42,165 nt of DNA from assembly GCA_030529505.1 (NCBI GenBank), contig JAUMWT010000015.1:1-42165 (forward strand), given 5' to 3'. The notes beneath the pieces are model-generated. The model was not told the origin of the DNA, did not search any database, and saw nothing but the letters and a program-made list of their open reading frames with translations. A program made the translations under genes and the position numbers. The stretch is from Allobrachymonas sp. GTDB taxonomy: Bacteria > Pseudomonadota > Gammaproteobacteria > Burkholderiales > Burkholderiaceae_C. How positions within the stretch are numbered: position 1 is the first letter of the stretch; each line of letters starts with the position of its first letter. Shown here one piece after another: positions 1 through 8,494 of the stretch.

Positions 1-126
1 GCGTGCGCCCGCGCACACATGCACCCAGTGCCAGATGCGCGTGCCCGCGCCGATTCGCGCGCCCGCATCCACAATGGCGCTGGGGTGGACGGTGTAGGAA
101 GTGGCGATAGGAGCGGTATCAGGCAT
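1..126 (-). CDS. wbpD: WbpD/WlbB-type N-acetyltransferase, N-terminal fragment
   Basis: Only the first 42 codons lie in the window; the gene runs off the left edge. The visible protein begins [20 protein letters not shown] and continues into left-handed beta-helix hexapeptide repeats ([20 protein letters not shown]). The IWHWVHV stretch is typical of the acetyltransferases that acetylate the 3-amino group of UDP-2-acetamido-3-amino-glucuronate during O-antigen sugar synthesis. The start is the ATG at 126; an in-frame GTG at 138 is the alternative. It follows wbpB on the same strand after a 116-base gap, and in known clusters wbpB and wbpD act in one pathway, which supports the call. The family is clear from the hexapeptide pattern; the exact substrate is inferred from the neighbour. 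Confidence 0.7.
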   Translation of the reverse strand, partial: MPDTAPIATSYTVHPSAIVDAGARIGAGTRIWHWVHVCAGAR

Positions 127-242
127 GGCGTTATTCACGGGATGACTCAGGGTGTGGCTGACGTTCGTGTTCCGACGATCGGGCTCAAAGCGGCGAAGGC
201 ATGTGCAGCGGGCGACAGGCGCTATTGACAGCAAGCCTTGCC

Positions 243-1235
<993 letters not shown>

Positions 1236-1460
1236 CTATTTTGCGCCAAAGCGTGCGCGGCCACGCCCACAGCCCGCCCAGCTTGTAAAGCTATGATTCC
1301 GGCCACAGCCCGCAACGCCTGGCCTGCTGCCGCGCCAGACGGCTGGCGCACGGGCAGTTGTTAGGGTCTGTTTTTCGCTTTGTTTTTCACGCGCCTGCCC
1401 GGCCGCATGACGCATACCCTTGGCGGGCGCGATCCCGGTTTTTCCTGCCCCATTCCCACC

Positions 1461-2009
1461 ATGAACGTCATCGAAACCCCGATTGCCGGCGTGCTCGTCA
1501 TCGAACCCCAAGTGTTTGGCGATGCCCGCGGCTTTTTCTTCGAAAGCTTCAACCAGCGCGATTTCAATCAAGCCACCGGCACGCAACACACGTTTGTGCA
1601 AGACAACCATTCGCGCTCGGCCAAGGGCGTGCTGCGCGGCCTGCATTACCAAACGCAGCAGGCCCAGGGCAAGCTGGTGCGCGTGGTGCGTGGCGCCGTG
1701 TTTGATGTGGCGGTGGATATCCGCCAAGGCTCGCCCACTTTCGGGCAATGGTTCGGGCTGGAATTGAGCGAAAACAACCAGCGCCAGCTGTGGGTGCCGC
1801 CAGGGCTGGCGCACGGTTTTCTGGTGCTGAGCGACAGCGCCGACTTTTTGTACAAAACCACTGACTACTACGCGCCCCAGTACGAAGCCTGCCTGGCCTG
1901 GAACGACCCGAGCGTGGGCATCGACTGGCCTTTGCAGGCGCACGGCATTGCGCAACCCATTCTTTCAGCCAAAGACCAGCAGGGCCGGGCGCTGGCCGAA
2001 ATCGGCTGA
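1461..2009 (+). CDS. rfbC: dTDP-4-dehydrorhamnose 3,5-epimerase
   Basis: A 182-residue RmlC-family cupin epimerase that converts dTDP-4-keto-6-deoxyglucose to dTDP-4-keto-rhamnose. Recognisable blocks are FGDARGFFFESFNQRDF near residue 20, the catalytic-His segment SAKGVLRGLHYQ near 55, WVPPGLAHGFLVLSD near 115 and the Tyr-bearing YKTTDYYAPQYE near 135. The reading frame is open upstream to 1380, but homologues begin at MNVIETPIAGV, so ATG 1461 is chosen; no good ribosome-binding site precedes it. No rfbA, rfbB or rfbD is next to it here. It is divergent from wbpB, so it may be the edge of a sugar-nucleotide locus or an isolated copy. Confidence 0.93.
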   Translation: MNVIETPIAGVLVIEPQVFGDARGFFFESFNQRDFNQATGTQHTFVQDNHSRSAKGVLRGLHYQTQQAQGKLVRVVRGAVFDVAVDIRQGSPTFGQWFGLELSENNQRQLWVPPGLAHGFLVLSDSADFLYKTTDYYAPQYEACLAWNDPSVGIDWPLQAHGIAQPILSAKDQQGRALAEIG

Positions 2010-2062
2010 GAGCCTCTGCGCGATTCCAACGCGAGGCGCTTGGATCTGGCAAGGTTTGGATC

Positions 2063-2294
2063 AGGACGCAGAAGGCGCAGAACTTTCGCCAAAGCCGCAA
2101 AAGTTTTCAAAGCTGTTTTCACCGCATAGGCACAGAGCGCACAGAGAGTCGCAGAGTGCTTTGGATGTCTCTGTGTGATGTAACAACTTGGGGCACGTAA
2201 GCAGCCGTTCTGGATCAGCCAGCTTTCGCGCCTGCCTTGAAATTCCAGTGCCCTCTGCGCGACTTCTGCGCCCCTTTTGCGTTTTCTGCGTCCT
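2063..2294. repeat. GCAGA-rich inverted-repeat element
   Basis: The segment starts AGGACGCAGAA (2063-2073) and ends with its exact complement TTCTGCGTCCT (2284-2294). Both arms continue as imperfect GCAGA/GCGCAGA-rich sequence, and the centre holds runs such as CACAGAGCGCACAGAGAG. It lies between rfbC and the convergent small secreted gene. I see no protein-coding potential. Similar GCAGAG-rich intergenic tracts are common in Burkholderiales, but identity with any named family is not established here. Confidence 0.55.
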
Positions 2295-2317
2295 ACCAAG
2301 CCGTTCGATTGGCCCCA

Positions 2318-2368
2318 TGCCCGCTCGCATCCATCTTCGAGGCCCGTGAGGGGGTGGTGAACAGGTTC
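2318..2368 (-). repeat. MITE-like element, half copy (copy F)
   Basis: One end only of the dispersed element seen at 6943, 10589, 14722, 25647 and 29624. It shows GCCCGTGAGG followed by GTGAACAGGTTC ending at 2368. On the minus strand GAACCTGTTC abuts the TGA stop codon of the upstream small gene at 2371-2369. No matching second end is found toward 2060-2317, so this is a truncated copy or a divergent remnant. Confidence 0.55.
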
Positions 2369-2695
2369 TCAGGGCTTGATCTTCTCGTGATCCACCTCGC
2401 CCAGGTGCCCGTCGGCCGCAATGAATTGCACGTAGAACTTGCCGGCCGGGCGCTTGAAAACCACCTGCCCTTTGGCGTCCACCTTGCCCGTCCACTGCAC
2501 CACGTCTTCGTAAGAGAGCACGCGCACATTGGCTCCGGCCAGGCTGCTGCCATCCGAAAACTGGCCTTGACAGCGGATTTGCGCCTTGCCTCGGCAGCTC
2601 GCCTGAATGTCATGCGCCCACACCTGCGATGCGCCAACAGCAGCGGCTGCCATCAGCAGAGTCTTGATACCCAAAGAATGAAAAGAAAATGCCAT
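2369..2695 (-). CDS. Small secreted protein of the metal-uptake locus, unknown family
   Basis: A 108-residue protein with a Sec signal peptide (AFSFHSLGIKTLLMAAAAVG, cleavage predicted after ASQVWA at residue 27). The mature chain would start HDIQASC, exposing an N-terminal His-Asp and a cysteine, with a second cysteine close by (CRGKAQIRC). The rest (GSSLAGANVRVLS, DAKGQVVFKRPAGKFYVQF) resembles one carboxypeptidase-regulatory-like beta-sandwich, as in the NikL-like protein at 4615. It is divergent from the DUF4198 gene, and the two share a 134-base AT-rich intergenic region. ATG 2695 is preferred over an upstream in-frame TTG at 2704. A role in periplasmic metal handling is inferred from position and these features only. 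Confidence 0.72.
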   Translation of the reverse strand: MAFSFHSLGIKTLLMAAAAVGASQVWAHDIQASCRGKAQIRCQGQFSDGSSLAGANVRVLSYEDVVQWTGKVDAKGQVVFKRPAGKFYVQFIAADGHLGEVDHEKIKP

Positions 2696-2829
2696 ATCAA
2701 TCAAGATTTTGTTTCGATTTGTGAAGTTTTATTATAGACTTAAGCCGCTTGACGCGTTTGTTTGATACACCAACTCTTCGAGCGCATTTCAACCCATCCA
2801 TTTCTTTGGTGAAAAAAGGAGTTTTTCTC

Positions 2830-3573
2830 ATGCGACGCACATCGATTGCAGCCATCATCCTCGGCAGTCTGGGCCTGTGCGGCCTGCACCAAGCTGCCCA
2901 TGCACATGATGCGTGGCTGGCCAAAGTACATGGCGAATATCACGTCATGTGGGGGCACGATTCTTCCAGATCCGACCCCTACAAACCCGGCGACATCACC
3001 GAAGCCCGCGCCATCAAAAACGGCGTTTCCACCCCTTTGAACATCATGCGCGCCGACAAATTCGTCCGCATGGATGCGGGCGATGCCAACGTGGTCAGCG
3101 CCACCATGCTCAACGGTTTTCGCGCACGCACGGCCGACGGCAAATACCACGGCCTGAGCAAGGACGAAGCGGCCAAACTGGGCGAGGTGCAGTCTTCTGC
3201 CTACCGCACCCGCTACATGGTGGTCTATGCCAACGACCGTGAAGAGCCCAAGCCCTTGGGCTACGAGCTGGAGCTGATTCCGCAATTCAACCCCAGCAAG
3301 GCCAAGAAAGGCGGCATAGTGCCGGTGCAAGTGCTCTACAAGGGCAAGCCCTTGGCCAATGCCACCATCAGCGACAACATCCTGTCCCGCCACTCGCACA
3401 AAATCCAGACCGATGCGCAAGGCCGCGCCAATCTGAGCGTTGCCAACGATGGCCACAACGCCTGGTCGGTCAGACACAGCGTGCCGTATCATGACCTGCA
3501 AAAGGCCGATACCTATTCGTACTCGTCGGTCGTGACATTCTTTGCCGCATCCCAAGGGGGGCACGGGCACTGA
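2830..3573 (+). CDS. Periplasmic DUF4198 protein (NikK-like)
   Basis: A 247-residue secreted protein. The signal peptide MRRTSIAAIILGSLGLCGL ends at HQAAHA (residue 25), and the mature protein starts HDAWLAKVHGEYHVMWGHDS. That AHDxWL opening is typical of DUF4198 proteins, some of which (NikK) accompany nickel ECF transporters. The C-terminal half (KGKPLANATISD, DAQGRANLSVAND) is a beta-sandwich, and the tail is GGHGH. Histidines cluster at both ends, fitting metal capture. ATG 2830 is chosen because AAAAAAGGAG stands 9 bases upstream and the signal peptide begins there; the frame is open to 2749. It heads the co-oriented run to cbiQ. Nickel as ligand is inferred from family and context. Confidence 0.85.
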   Translation: MRRTSIAAIILGSLGLCGLHQAAHAHDAWLAKVHGEYHVMWGHDSSRSDPYKPGDITEARAIKNGVSTPLNIMRADKFVRMDAGDANVVSATMLNGFRARTADGKYHGLSKDEAAKLGEVQSSAYRTRYMVVYANDREEPKPLGYELELIPQFNPSKAKKGGIVPVQVLYKGKPLANATISDNILSRHSHKIQTDAQGRANLSVANDGHNAWSVRHSVPYHDLQKADTYSYSSVVTFFAASQGGHGH

Positions 3574-3853
3574 TCGTTGCTGCGGGCTGGCTGCGCGCGC
3601 AAATACATGTTGACTCGCTCAGCTTGTGCCGCAGGCCAGCCAGCCGCCACCTGATGGCGATGGCGGCTTGCGCAAGAGCCCGTTGATTGGCGATCAGCGG
3701 CAGAGCAATCCAAACGAATCCCTGGCCTGCTCCGCATTTTGCTTTTGCTGCCGATCCCAATCATGGCGGCCCGCGGCAGGCAGCCGCCCATACGGCTTTA
3801 AAAATATTGGATGGATTTGAGCAGTTGACTTCAACTTAAGGAGAGGAGACATC

Positions 3854-4603
3854 ATGTTGAAAAAATCTTTTCTGGCAATGGCCTGCTGCGCCGTTTTGAG
3901 CGCAGCCGCGCCCGCCCTGGCGCAAAGCGGCAACGGCACCCTGCGCTTTCAGGCCAACGGCGAAGAGCTGGCACTCGAAGGCTTCCAGGCCCCCAAGCTC
4001 ACCAAAGACGGCTGGAAAGTCAAGTTCAATCACATCTACGTCGTGTTGACTGACGTCACCGCCTACCAGGCTTCGCCCCCCTACGCAGCCGAAAAAGGCG
4101 GCCCCATCAGCGCCAAAACGCAAGTGAGCCTGCCCGGCGTGCACGTGGTGGATCTGGTCAAGGGCGCGGGCAAAGACGGCCTGGTGTCCGTCGGCAAGGT
4201 CAAGGCGCCGGCCGGCCACTACAACGCCATTTCCTGGAAGATGGACAAGGCCGCCAAAGGCCCGGCCACCGGCTTCAGCACCCTTTTCGTCGGCAAGGCC
4301 AGCAAGGGCGGCAAAACCGTCAACTTCCAGCTCGGCAGCGATGAGGTTGTGAGCTACCATTGCGGCGAATACGTGGGCGATGAGCGCAAGGGCCTGCTCA
4401 AGGCTGGCGGCAAGGCCGATGTGGAAATGACCTTCCACCTCGACCACATCTTCGGCAATGCCGAGCTGGGCGCAGCCGATGAAATGAACAAGGGCGCGCT
4501 GGGCTTTGAGCCTTTTGCCAAGGGCGGCAAGCAGCGCATCTCGCTCAAGAACTTGCACATCGGCCACTCTGGCGAGGGCCACTGCCACGTGCAATGGCAT
4601 TGA
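3854..4603 (+). CDS. Secreted His/Cys-rich protein, putative periplasmic metal binder
   Basis: A 249-residue protein with a signal peptide (MLKKSFLAMACCAVLSAAAP, cleavage after ALA near residue 23). I cannot name the family with certainty. Candidate metal ligands are YHCGEY in the middle, TFHLDHIFGNAE further on, and the C-terminal HIGHSGEGHCHVQWH with five His and one Cys in 15 residues. The body is otherwise a soluble beta-rich domain (VKFNHIYVVLTDVTAYQ near residue 55). The start has a very strong ribosome site (AAGGAGAGGAG, 6-8 bases upstream). It lies 280 bases after the DUF4198 gene, and the next gene starts 11 bases after its stop, so co-transcription with the NikL-CbiM-CbiQ run is likely. 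A role as metal chaperone or scavenger is inference. Confidence 0.78.
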   Translation: MLKKSFLAMACCAVLSAAAPALAQSGNGTLRFQANGEELALEGFQAPKLTKDGWKVKFNHIYVVLTDVTAYQASPPYAAEKGGPISAKTQVSLPGVHVVDLVKGAGKDGLVSVGKVKAPAGHYNAISWKMDKAAKGPATGFSTLFVGKASKGGKTVNFQLGSDEVVSYHCGEYVGDERKGLLKAGGKADVEMTFHLDHIFGNAELGAADEMNKGALGFEPFAKGGKQRISLKNLHIGHSGEGHCHVQWH

Positions 4604-4614
4604 GGACGAAAGCC

Positions 4615-5226
4615 ATGTCGCACACATCCGCAAAGCAAGAACCTGCTCGCACGGTGCTGCACATGGCTCGCCGCAGGGCTTGCGGCATCGCCGCGCTGGC
4701 AGGGGCGGCCTGGGGCTGCCTGATGCCGGCTCTGGCACAAGCCCACGGCGCCCTGCTTGAACAGCAGATCGTGCCCGCCATTGCCGTGCGCGCCATGTAC
4801 GACACGGGCGAACCGATGACGACGGCGCAAATCACGGTCTATGCCCCCAACGATCCCGCCAAGCCCTGGCTCACGGGCAAGGCCGATCCGCAAGGGCATT
4901 TCCGCTTCGTGCCCGATCCGGCCATCCCCGGCCAATGGACGATTCAAGCCCGCGAGGCCGGGCATGGCGCCTTGATCTACGTCACGCTCGGCAATGAAAA
5001 TGCAGCGCCTGCTTCTGCCGCCAGTGCCAATGCCTCCTCCGGTGCAGCCAGTGCACAAGCGTCCGTTGTTGCACAGCCCGCTGTATCGTCCCAGGCCAAC
5101 CAGCCGCTGCAACGTTGGGTGATGGTGGCCTGCGTGGTCTGGGGCTTTATTGGCACCGCCTTGTTTTTTGCCCGCAAGACCCGCAACCCTCAAATTCCTC
5201 AAAACCCCAACAAAGGGCCGCACTGA
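4615..5226 (+). CDS. NikL-like accessory protein of an ECF metal transporter
   Basis: A 203-residue membrane-anchored protein. After a signal sequence ending LMPALAQA (residues 36-43), the mature chain begins HGALLEQQ and forms a carboxypeptidase-regulatory-like domain (GEPMTTAQITVYAPND, DPQGHFRFVPDPA, WTIQAREAGHGALIYVTL). A long Ala/Ser-rich linker and one C-terminal transmembrane helix (WVMVACVVWGFIGTALFFA) follow, with a basic tail. This is the architecture of NikL, which takes the place of CbiN in nickel-type ECF systems. The start could also be ATG 4594, overlapping the previous gene; 4615 has GAGGA 11 bases upstream. Its TGA overlaps the ATG of cbiM, so translation is probably coupled. 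Confidence 0.82.
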   Translation: MSHTSAKQEPARTVLHMARRRACGIAALAGAAWGCLMPALAQAHGALLEQQIVPAIAVRAMYDTGEPMTTAQITVYAPNDPAKPWLTGKADPQGHFRFVPDPAIPGQWTIQAREAGHGALIYVTLGNENAAPASAASANASSGAASAQASVVAQPAVSSQANQPLQRWVMVACVVWGFIGTALFFARKTRNPQIPQNPNKGPH

Positions 5227-5864
5227 TGCACATTCCTGACGGCATGCTGCCTTTACCCGTGACGCTGGGCGGCTACATCGCCGCCACTGCCGTTACGGCC
5301 TATTGCGTGCACAAAATCAAGCAGCGTGGCGATCCGCGCGAGCAAATCCCAAAAGCCTCTTTGCTGGCAGCGGCCTTCTTTACGGTGTCGCTGATTCACA
5401 TTCCCATTCCGCCCACCAGCGTGCACCTCATCATGGGCGGCTTGATGGGGGTGATGCTGGGGTATTTCGCTTTTCCGGCCATCATGGTGGCCCTGTTTTT
5501 TCAGGCCGTGATGTTCGGCCACGGCGGGCTGACCACGCTGGGCATCAACGGCATTGTCATTGGTCTGCCAGCTTTGCTGGCCGCAGCCCTGTTTCGCCTG
5601 CGCCCCGTGCCAGCAGCCAGCACGGCGCAAACCGCCTTTTGGGGGCTGGCCGCTGGCGCCGGTGCCACCACAGGCACGGTTTTGCTCTTCACTCTGTTCT
5701 TGTACACCAGCATCCCCGCGCATCTGGATGCCACGGCCGAACGTGCGGCCATCCTCACCCTGGGGCTGGCGCACATTCCCGTGATCGTGATCGAAGGCAT
5801 TGCCACAGCCCTGATCACACTGTTTCTGCAAAAAAACAAACCTCAGCTGCTGGAAGGTTTGTGA
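5226..5864 (+). CDS. cbiM: CbiM/NikM substrate-specific component of ECF metal transporter
   Basis: A 212-residue polytopic membrane protein beginning MHIPDGMLPLPVTLGGY. In structurally characterised NikM the metal is held by the Met1 amine, His2 and His67; this protein has His2 and His67 (HIPIPPTSVHL) exactly there. The rest shows typical CbiM helices (GGLMGVMLGYFAFPAIMVAL, FQAVMFGHGGLTTLGIN, HIPVIVIEGIATALIT). It transports Ni2+ or Co2+ across the inner membrane with CbiQ and CbiO. The start overlaps the NikL-like stop (ATGA), and its own stop overlaps the GTG of cbiQ. The NikL and DUF4198 neighbours and the absence of CbiN favour nickel; cobalt remains possible. Confidence 0.95.
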   Translation: MHIPDGMLPLPVTLGGYIAATAVTAYCVHKIKQRGDPREQIPKASLLAAAFFTVSLIHIPIPPTSVHLIMGGLMGVMLGYFAFPAIMVALFFQAVMFGHGGLTTLGINGIVIGLPALLAAALFRLRPVPAASTAQTAFWGLAAGAGATTGTVLLFTLFLYTSIPAHLDATAERAAILTLGLAHIPVIVIEGIATALITLFLQKNKPQLLEGL

Positions 5865-6643
5865 GCGCCGCCCACCCCGCCACCCCTGGCCGCGCCACAC
5901 CCGGCCCCACAGCGCCCAGCCCCGGCACGCCTGCGCTGGCGCGCTGGGATATGCGCTTGCGCCTGCTGGCCCTGCTGCTGTTGGCCTTTGCTTTTTCGAC
6001 CGTGAAGCAATTGCGCGCCCTGCCCCTGATGCTGGCCGCAACGGTCATTTTCTGGCTGCTGTCGGGGCTGCCGCTGCGCAGTTTGCTGCGACGCCTGCGC
6101 TACCCCTCGGTGCTGCTGGCAGGCATGGCGCTGGCGGTGTTGCTGCGCGACGGCCCAACGCCCTGGCTGCAACTGGGCCGCATCACCATCAGCCGCGAAG
6201 GCGCGCACGCCGCCGCCATGTTGTTGGCACGTTTCTACAGCATGCTGATTCTGGCTTTTGCTTTCTTGTCCGCTTCTTCGCTGCTGCATGTAATCGAGGG
6301 GCTGCGCGCCCTGCGCCTGCCCTACATTCTGGTGGACATGGCCTTGTTGATGGCCCGTTATCTGGAGACCCTGCGGCAAGACCTGCACCATATGAATCTG
6401 GCGGCGCGCCTGCGCGGCTTTCGCAACGCTGGCTGGTCGTTGCGCACCCTCAAAACCCAATCGTGGCTGGCCGCCAGCCTTTTGCTGCGCAGCTACGAGC
6501 GGGCCGATGGCGTGTATCAGGCCATGCGCCTGCGGGGCTATGGGCAGGGCGCGGCCCTGCGCCAGCCTGCACCAAGCAAAAGCGACTGGCTGTTTTTTGC
6601 CCTGACGCTGGGGCTGGCGGCCCTGCTTTTTGGCTGGGGTTGA
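5861..6643 (+). CDS. cbiQ: CbiQ/NikQ transmembrane (T) component of ECF metal transporter
   Basis: A 260-residue integral membrane protein that couples the substrate component to the ATPase. It has hydrophobic helices (LRLLALLLLAFAFSTVKQL, LRALPLMLAATVIFWLLSGL) and the two Arg-Gly coupling motifs of T components, LAARLRGFRN and QAMRLRGYGQ. The GTG start at 5861 gives the GTGA overlap with cbiM; an internal ATG at 5951 would begin at MRLRLLALLL and remove a Pro/Ala-rich leader, and cannot be excluded. After its stop comes a 521-base gap before cbiO, unlike the tight packing upstream; that gap carries a mobile-element copy. Confidence 0.92.
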   Translation: MSAAHPATPGRATPGPTAPSPGTPALARWDMRLRLLALLLLAFAFSTVKQLRALPLMLAATVIFWLLSGLPLRSLLRRLRYPSVLLAGMALAVLLRDGPTPWLQLGRITISREGAHAAAMLLARFYSMLILAFAFLSASSLLHVIEGLRALRLPYILVDMALLMARYLETLRQDLHHMNLAARLRGFRNAGWSLRTLKTQSWLAASLLLRSYERADGVYQAMRLRGYGQGAALRQPAPSKSDWLFFALTLGLAALLFGWG

Positions 6644-6942
6644 AACGCAGAATGGCCCCGCCCCAAACGCTCGCACATGCCGAAACCGCGCCGCTTGCCC
6701 GACAACCCGTGCAGCCATGCTTGGCCGACGCATTGCATGGAATAGACAGGGTGGGCACGACTTGATCAATTGATGAACGTTGTTTGCCCAACGCCTTTGG
6801 ATTTGCCTTTGTCGCCTTTGCTGTCTTTGTATTTGCGCCTGCAAGCTGCTATGGCCACGCGAATTGGGACCCGCGCTTTCGTTGACTGCACGCGCCGTCG
6901 CTTGACCGGCATGCACAGCCACAGACCGTTCACTCTTGCTGA
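6644..6942. other. Non-coding spacer with a CTTTG-periodic tract
   Basis: No gene is supported. Bases about 6785-6840 are T-rich with CTTTG or TTTG recurring every 6-9 bases. Nothing else structured is seen before the element that begins at 6943. Confidence 0.5.
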
Positions 6943-7129
6943 GAACCTGTTCAAAATCTCCTCGCGGGCGCTTGGAAATGGGAGCGGGCGGTCTGCTGCG
7001 TTGCAAATCTTGTCGATCATCTTGCACATGTCGCACGGGCTATGCACTGCGCCACATGCAAAGATGTGCGCCTTGCATCCCATCCCGCTCCATTTCCAAT
7101 CACTTCACGATGAGATTTTGAACAGGTTC
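6943..7129 (+). repeat. MITE-like element, full copy (copy A)
   Basis: A 187-bp element with perfect 18-bp inverted ends, GAACCTGTTCAAAATCTC at 6943 and GAGATTTTGAACAGGTTC ending at 7129. The inverted similarity continues inward (TTGGAAATGGGAGCGGG against a complement of CCCGCTCCATTTCCAA). It is flanked by TGA on both sides (6940-6942 and 7130-7132), which looks like a 3-bp target duplication. It encodes no protein. It lies between cbiQ and cbiO. Confidence 0.85.
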
Positions 7130-7164
7130 TGAACTGCACCCCGCCTTTCTCGCAACACCGCACC

Positions 7165-7974
7165 ATGAGCACCGCCGCCCCCGCCCAGACTGACCGCGCC
7201 GCCGCAGCCCCCGTCTCGCCTGTCTTGCAACTGCAAGACCTGTCTTTTGCCTACCCCGGCGCGCCCGAGGTGTTGCGGCACATCAACGTGGAGATTCGGC
7301 CGGGCGAGCGGGTGGGCCTGATCGGCCCCAATGGCGCTGGCAAAAGCACCTTGTTCCTGCTGAGCACCGGCATTCTGGCGCCCACCTCGGGGCAGATACG
7401 CCTGCTGGGCAAGACCGTGCAAAAAGGCCATTTCCACCCCCAGTTGGGCCTGGTGTTTCAAAACACCGACGACCAACTGTTCTGCCCCACGGTGTGGGAA
7501 GACATCGCCTTTGGCCTGCGCAATATGGGGCTGGACGAGGCCGAAGTCGCCCGCCGGGCAGAGGCGGCGCTGGCCAGCGTGGGTGCGCAAAAGCTGGCGC
7601 AGCGCGACATCCATCACCTCTCGGGCGGTGAAAAGCGCCTGGCGGCCATCGCCGGCATTCTGGCCATGCAGCCCGAAATGATCATCTACGACGAACCCAG
7701 CACGGGGCTGGACATGCGCACCCGCCGCCGCCTGATTCCCATCCTGCAGCAATCCGCGCCAACCCTGCTGATCGCCTCGCACGATCTGGAGCTGCTGCTG
7801 GAAGTGTGCACGCGCGTGCTGCTGCTGGACGAAGGCCGCATCGTGGCCGACGGCCCACCGGCCGAAGTCATGGGCAATGAAGCCCTGATGCAAGCCCACG
7901 GGCAGGAAAAACCGCATTCGCTCAACGCTGCGCTGCACACTCACCCCCGCGCCGCCGCCATTCGCGGCAACTGA
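7165..7974 (+). CDS. cbiO: CbiO/NikO ATPase of ECF metal transporter
   Basis: A 269-residue ABC ATPase that powers the CbiM-CbiQ importer. Visible motifs are Walker A GPNGAGKST near residue 55, the Q-loop in VFQNTDDQLFCPTVWEDIAF (the Asp-Asp-Gln-Leu-Phe wording is typical of ECF ATPases), signature LSGGEKRLAAIAG, Walker B MIIYDEPSTGLD and the H-loop LIASHDLELLLE. The tail is His-rich (HGQEKPHSLNAALHTHPRA). ATG 7165 is the first start giving a full ATPase. The gap and repeat upstream may lower its expression relative to cbiM-cbiQ or give it its own promoter. Confidence 0.93.
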   Translation: MSTAAPAQTDRAAAAPVSPVLQLQDLSFAYPGAPEVLRHINVEIRPGERVGLIGPNGAGKSTLFLLSTGILAPTSGQIRLLGKTVQKGHFHPQLGLVFQNTDDQLFCPTVWEDIAFGLRNMGLDEAEVARRAEAALASVGAQKLAQRDIHHLSGGEKRLAAIAGILAMQPEMIIYDEPSTGLDMRTRRRLIPILQQSAPTLLIASHDLELLLEVCTRVLLLDEGRIVADGPPAEVMGNEALMQAHGQEKPHSLNAALHTHPRAAAIRGN

Positions 7975-8351
7975 GCGCCTGCTCAAGGCGTCTCCATCGC
8001 GCCTCTTGCACCGCAAAGGGGAGCGGCAAGGTGCAGGGTGAAAGCGCAGGCTGGTGAGCTGCCCGACGCCAATCTCGACTCAAACGCCCGTGCAGAGCGC
8101 ATGAGCAGATTCTCTGCCCTCTGCCCGGCCCAAGCCGATAGCCATACAGAGTGGGCAGGATGGGCTGGCATCCAGCTCTCAAGCGGGTATGCACACGAAA
8201 GCAGCAAGCAGCAGAGGGGAATGTCTGTGCCGAACAGCTTGCCAAACGCTGGTGCGAGCCGCTTGCCCCGCTGGCCTGTTGACCTTTGCCATGCGCCTGC
8301 GACCAGCGTGTTTCCACTTCGATAGCGGGGTTCATCATATGAATTATCAAT
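7975..8351. other. Intergenic region upstream of the TonB receptor, no gene
   Basis: No ORF with convincing homology is present. I looked for a cobalamin riboswitch (B12 box) because a metal transporter and a TonB receptor flank the region, and found none. The last 40 bases turn AT-rich and lead into two dyads at 8352 and 8375. Confidence 0.5.
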
Positions 8352-8371
8352 TTTGTATGAAATAATACAAA
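8352..8371. promoter_or_regulatory. Perfect dyad, candidate operator of the TonB receptor gene
   Basis: TTTGTAT-gaaata-ATACAAA is a perfect 7-bp inverted repeat with a 6-base spacer in a short AT-rich island about 125-145 bases before the receptor ATG. Its placement suits binding by a dimeric metal-responsive repressor. The regulator is unknown; it does not match the enterobacterial NikR pattern (GTATGA, 16 bases, TCATAC). Confidence 0.5.
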
Positions 8372-8374
8372 TCT

Positions 8375-8397
8375 TCACACTTCGCTGTGAAGTGTGA
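8375..8397. promoter_or_regulatory. Second dyad or leader hairpin before the TonB receptor
   Basis: TCACACTTC-gctgt-GAAGTGTGA is a perfect 9-bp inverted repeat with a 5-base loop, three bases after the first dyad and followed by TTTTC. It could be an operator, a hairpin at the 5' end of the receptor mRNA, or a weak terminator. The sequence alone does not decide. Confidence 0.5.
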
Positions 8398-8494
8398 TTT
8401 TCATGCTTGAGGCTCTCTGCGCACGCTGCCTGCATGGGCGATGCGCGCAGCGGGCCTTGTTTTGATGGTTTGTCCGAAGAAAGAAGTTCTCTCC

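Noticed and set aside
5253-7036. Long minus-strand ORFs opposite cbiM, cbiQ and the following spacer
   Set aside because: They mirror GC-rich codon bias of the plus-strand genes, read as low-complexity Gln/Gly/Ala/His-rich sequence, and have no ribosome site or family motif.
6943-7129. CRISPR or direct-repeat array in the repeat-rich spacers
   Set aside because: The repeats are inverted ends of dispersed elements, not regularly spaced direct repeats.
7975-8494. Possible cobalamin or nickel riboswitch before the TonB receptor
   Set aside because: No B12-box-like sequence or the expected set of paired stems was found; only the two simple dyads are present.
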